A DNA stretch of 5,310 bases from Alphaproteobacteria bacterium (lineage in GTDB: Bacteria; Pseudomonadota; Alphaproteobacteria; Kiloniellales; JAKSDN01), in NCBI GenBank assembly GCA_030598385.1, contig JAUVQB010000129.1, positions 1 to 5,310 of the forward strand, read 5' to 3'. The notes under the pieces were generated by a model. The model was not told the DNA's origin and ran no database searches. It saw nothing but the letters and a program-made list of their open reading frames with translations. Made by a program: the position numbers and the translations under genes. Positions 4,869-5,310 of the stretch are shown here, in pieces. How positions within the stretch are numbered: position 1 is the stretch's first letter; the number at the start of each line of letters is the position of its first letter.

Positions 4869-5310
4869 ATGTCCCGGCAAAGCCTCACTCTGAGCGACGC
4901 CCTTTACGACTATCTGCTGGAGGTGTCCCTGCGCGAGCCGCCGCTCTTGGCCCGCTTGCGCGAAGAAACCGCGGCGCTGCCCCGCTCGGGCATGCAAATT
5001 TCCCCCGAACAGGGCCAGTTCATGGCGCTTCTGGCGGAACTGGTCGGCGCGCGCCGGGTCCTCGAAGTCGGCACTTTTACCGGCTACAGCGCGCTCGTGG
5101 TCGCGCTCGCCTTACCGGCAGACGGCCGCATCATCACCTGCGACGTGGACGAAGACATGACGGCGATCGCCCAGCGCTATTGGGCCGAGGCCGGGGTCGC
5201 GGACAAGATCGATCTGCGCCTCGGGCCGGCCGTCGACACCCTCGACGCGCTGCTTGCCGACGGCGGCGCGGACACCTTCGACTTCGCGTTCGTCGACGCC
5301 GACAAGGAGA
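4869..5310 (+). CDS. Class I SAM-dependent O-methyltransferase (5' part, truncated by window edge)
   Basis: The first 147 residues are visible; the family is usually about 210-230 residues, so the 3' third is missing. The helical N-terminus (ALYDYLLEVSLREPPLLARL) and MQISPEQGQFMALLAELVG are typical of the Methyltransf_3/CCoAOMT-like family (PF01596). The SAM-binding motif I is VLEVGTFTGYSALVVA (64-79). The end of strand 2 is IITCDVDEDM, with Asp92 or Asp94 placed to bind the SAM ribose. Motif IV is FDFAFVDADKE (137-147); by family knowledge Asp143 is a divalent-metal ligand and Lys146 a catalytic residue. The other metal ligands lie beyond the edge. It should transfer a methyl group from S-adenosylmethionine to a hydroxyl, probably of a catechol-like small molecule, in the cytoplasm. 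The substrate cannot be told from sequence. It starts 160 bases after the envelope protein gene, so co-transcription is possible but not shown. Confidence 0.92.
   Translation, partial: MSRQSLTLSDALYDYLLEVSLREPPLLARLREETAALPRSGMQISPEQGQFMALLAELVGARRVLEVGTFTGYSALVVALALPADGRIITCDVDEDMTAIAQRYWAEAGVADKIDLRLGPAVDTLDALLADGGADTFDFAFVDADKE

Noticed and set aside
4858..4893. Short ORF from ATG 4858 overlapping the methyltransferase start
   Set aside because: It is out of frame, only 11 codons long, and GGAG abuts the ATG with no spacing. ATG 4869 opens the conserved methyltransferase frame.

Overview
The window is GC-rich with strongly GC-biased third codon positions, and every convincing gene reads on the + strand. 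This, the style of the PAS/histidine-kinase protein and a C-terminal domain resembling the alphaproteobacterial DUF2336 family suggest an alphaproteobacterium, possibly of Rhodospirillales type. The taxonomic call is an inference; there is no rRNA or other marker gene.

Layout: (1) bases 3-164 hold the 3' end of an unrecognised gene. (2) Bases 165-474 are a spacer with no intact gene. Its minus strand encodes a short peptide ending in HDLLAGTFVVR, which looks like the extreme C-terminus of an RDD-family membrane protein and may be a decayed remnant. (3) Bases 475-1905 encode a soluble PAS + HisKA histidine-kinase-like protein. Its phosphoacceptor His box is intact, but its ATP-binding (CA) domain is badly degenerate and carries a low-complexity insertion. 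Two GC-rich inverted repeats lie at its 3' end. (4) Bases 2036-4708 encode a large 890-residue envelope protein: signal sequence, periplasmic domain, acidic linker, about 290 residues of Ala/Glu-rich coiled coil, one transmembrane helix, Pro-rich linker and a small cytoplasmic helical domain. The order resembles FimV/HubP-type polar-landmark proteins, but no homology is claimed. (5) Bases 4869-5310 hold the 5' part of a class I SAM-dependent O-methyltransferase (Methyltransf_3/CCoAOMT type), cut by the window edge.

The genes are co-directional, but gaps of 310, 130 and 160 bases mean the sequence does not prove an operon. The most interesting element is the pair in the middle: a cytoplasmic, probably ATPase-deficient histidine-kinase-like protein beside a single-pass, coiled-coil envelope protein with a cytoplasmic helical module. 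They could work together in a localisation or envelope-signalling role, which is inference only. The methyltransferase looks like an ordinary neighbour. No tRNA, rRNA, CRISPR, insertion sequence or convincing sigma-70 promoter was seen.
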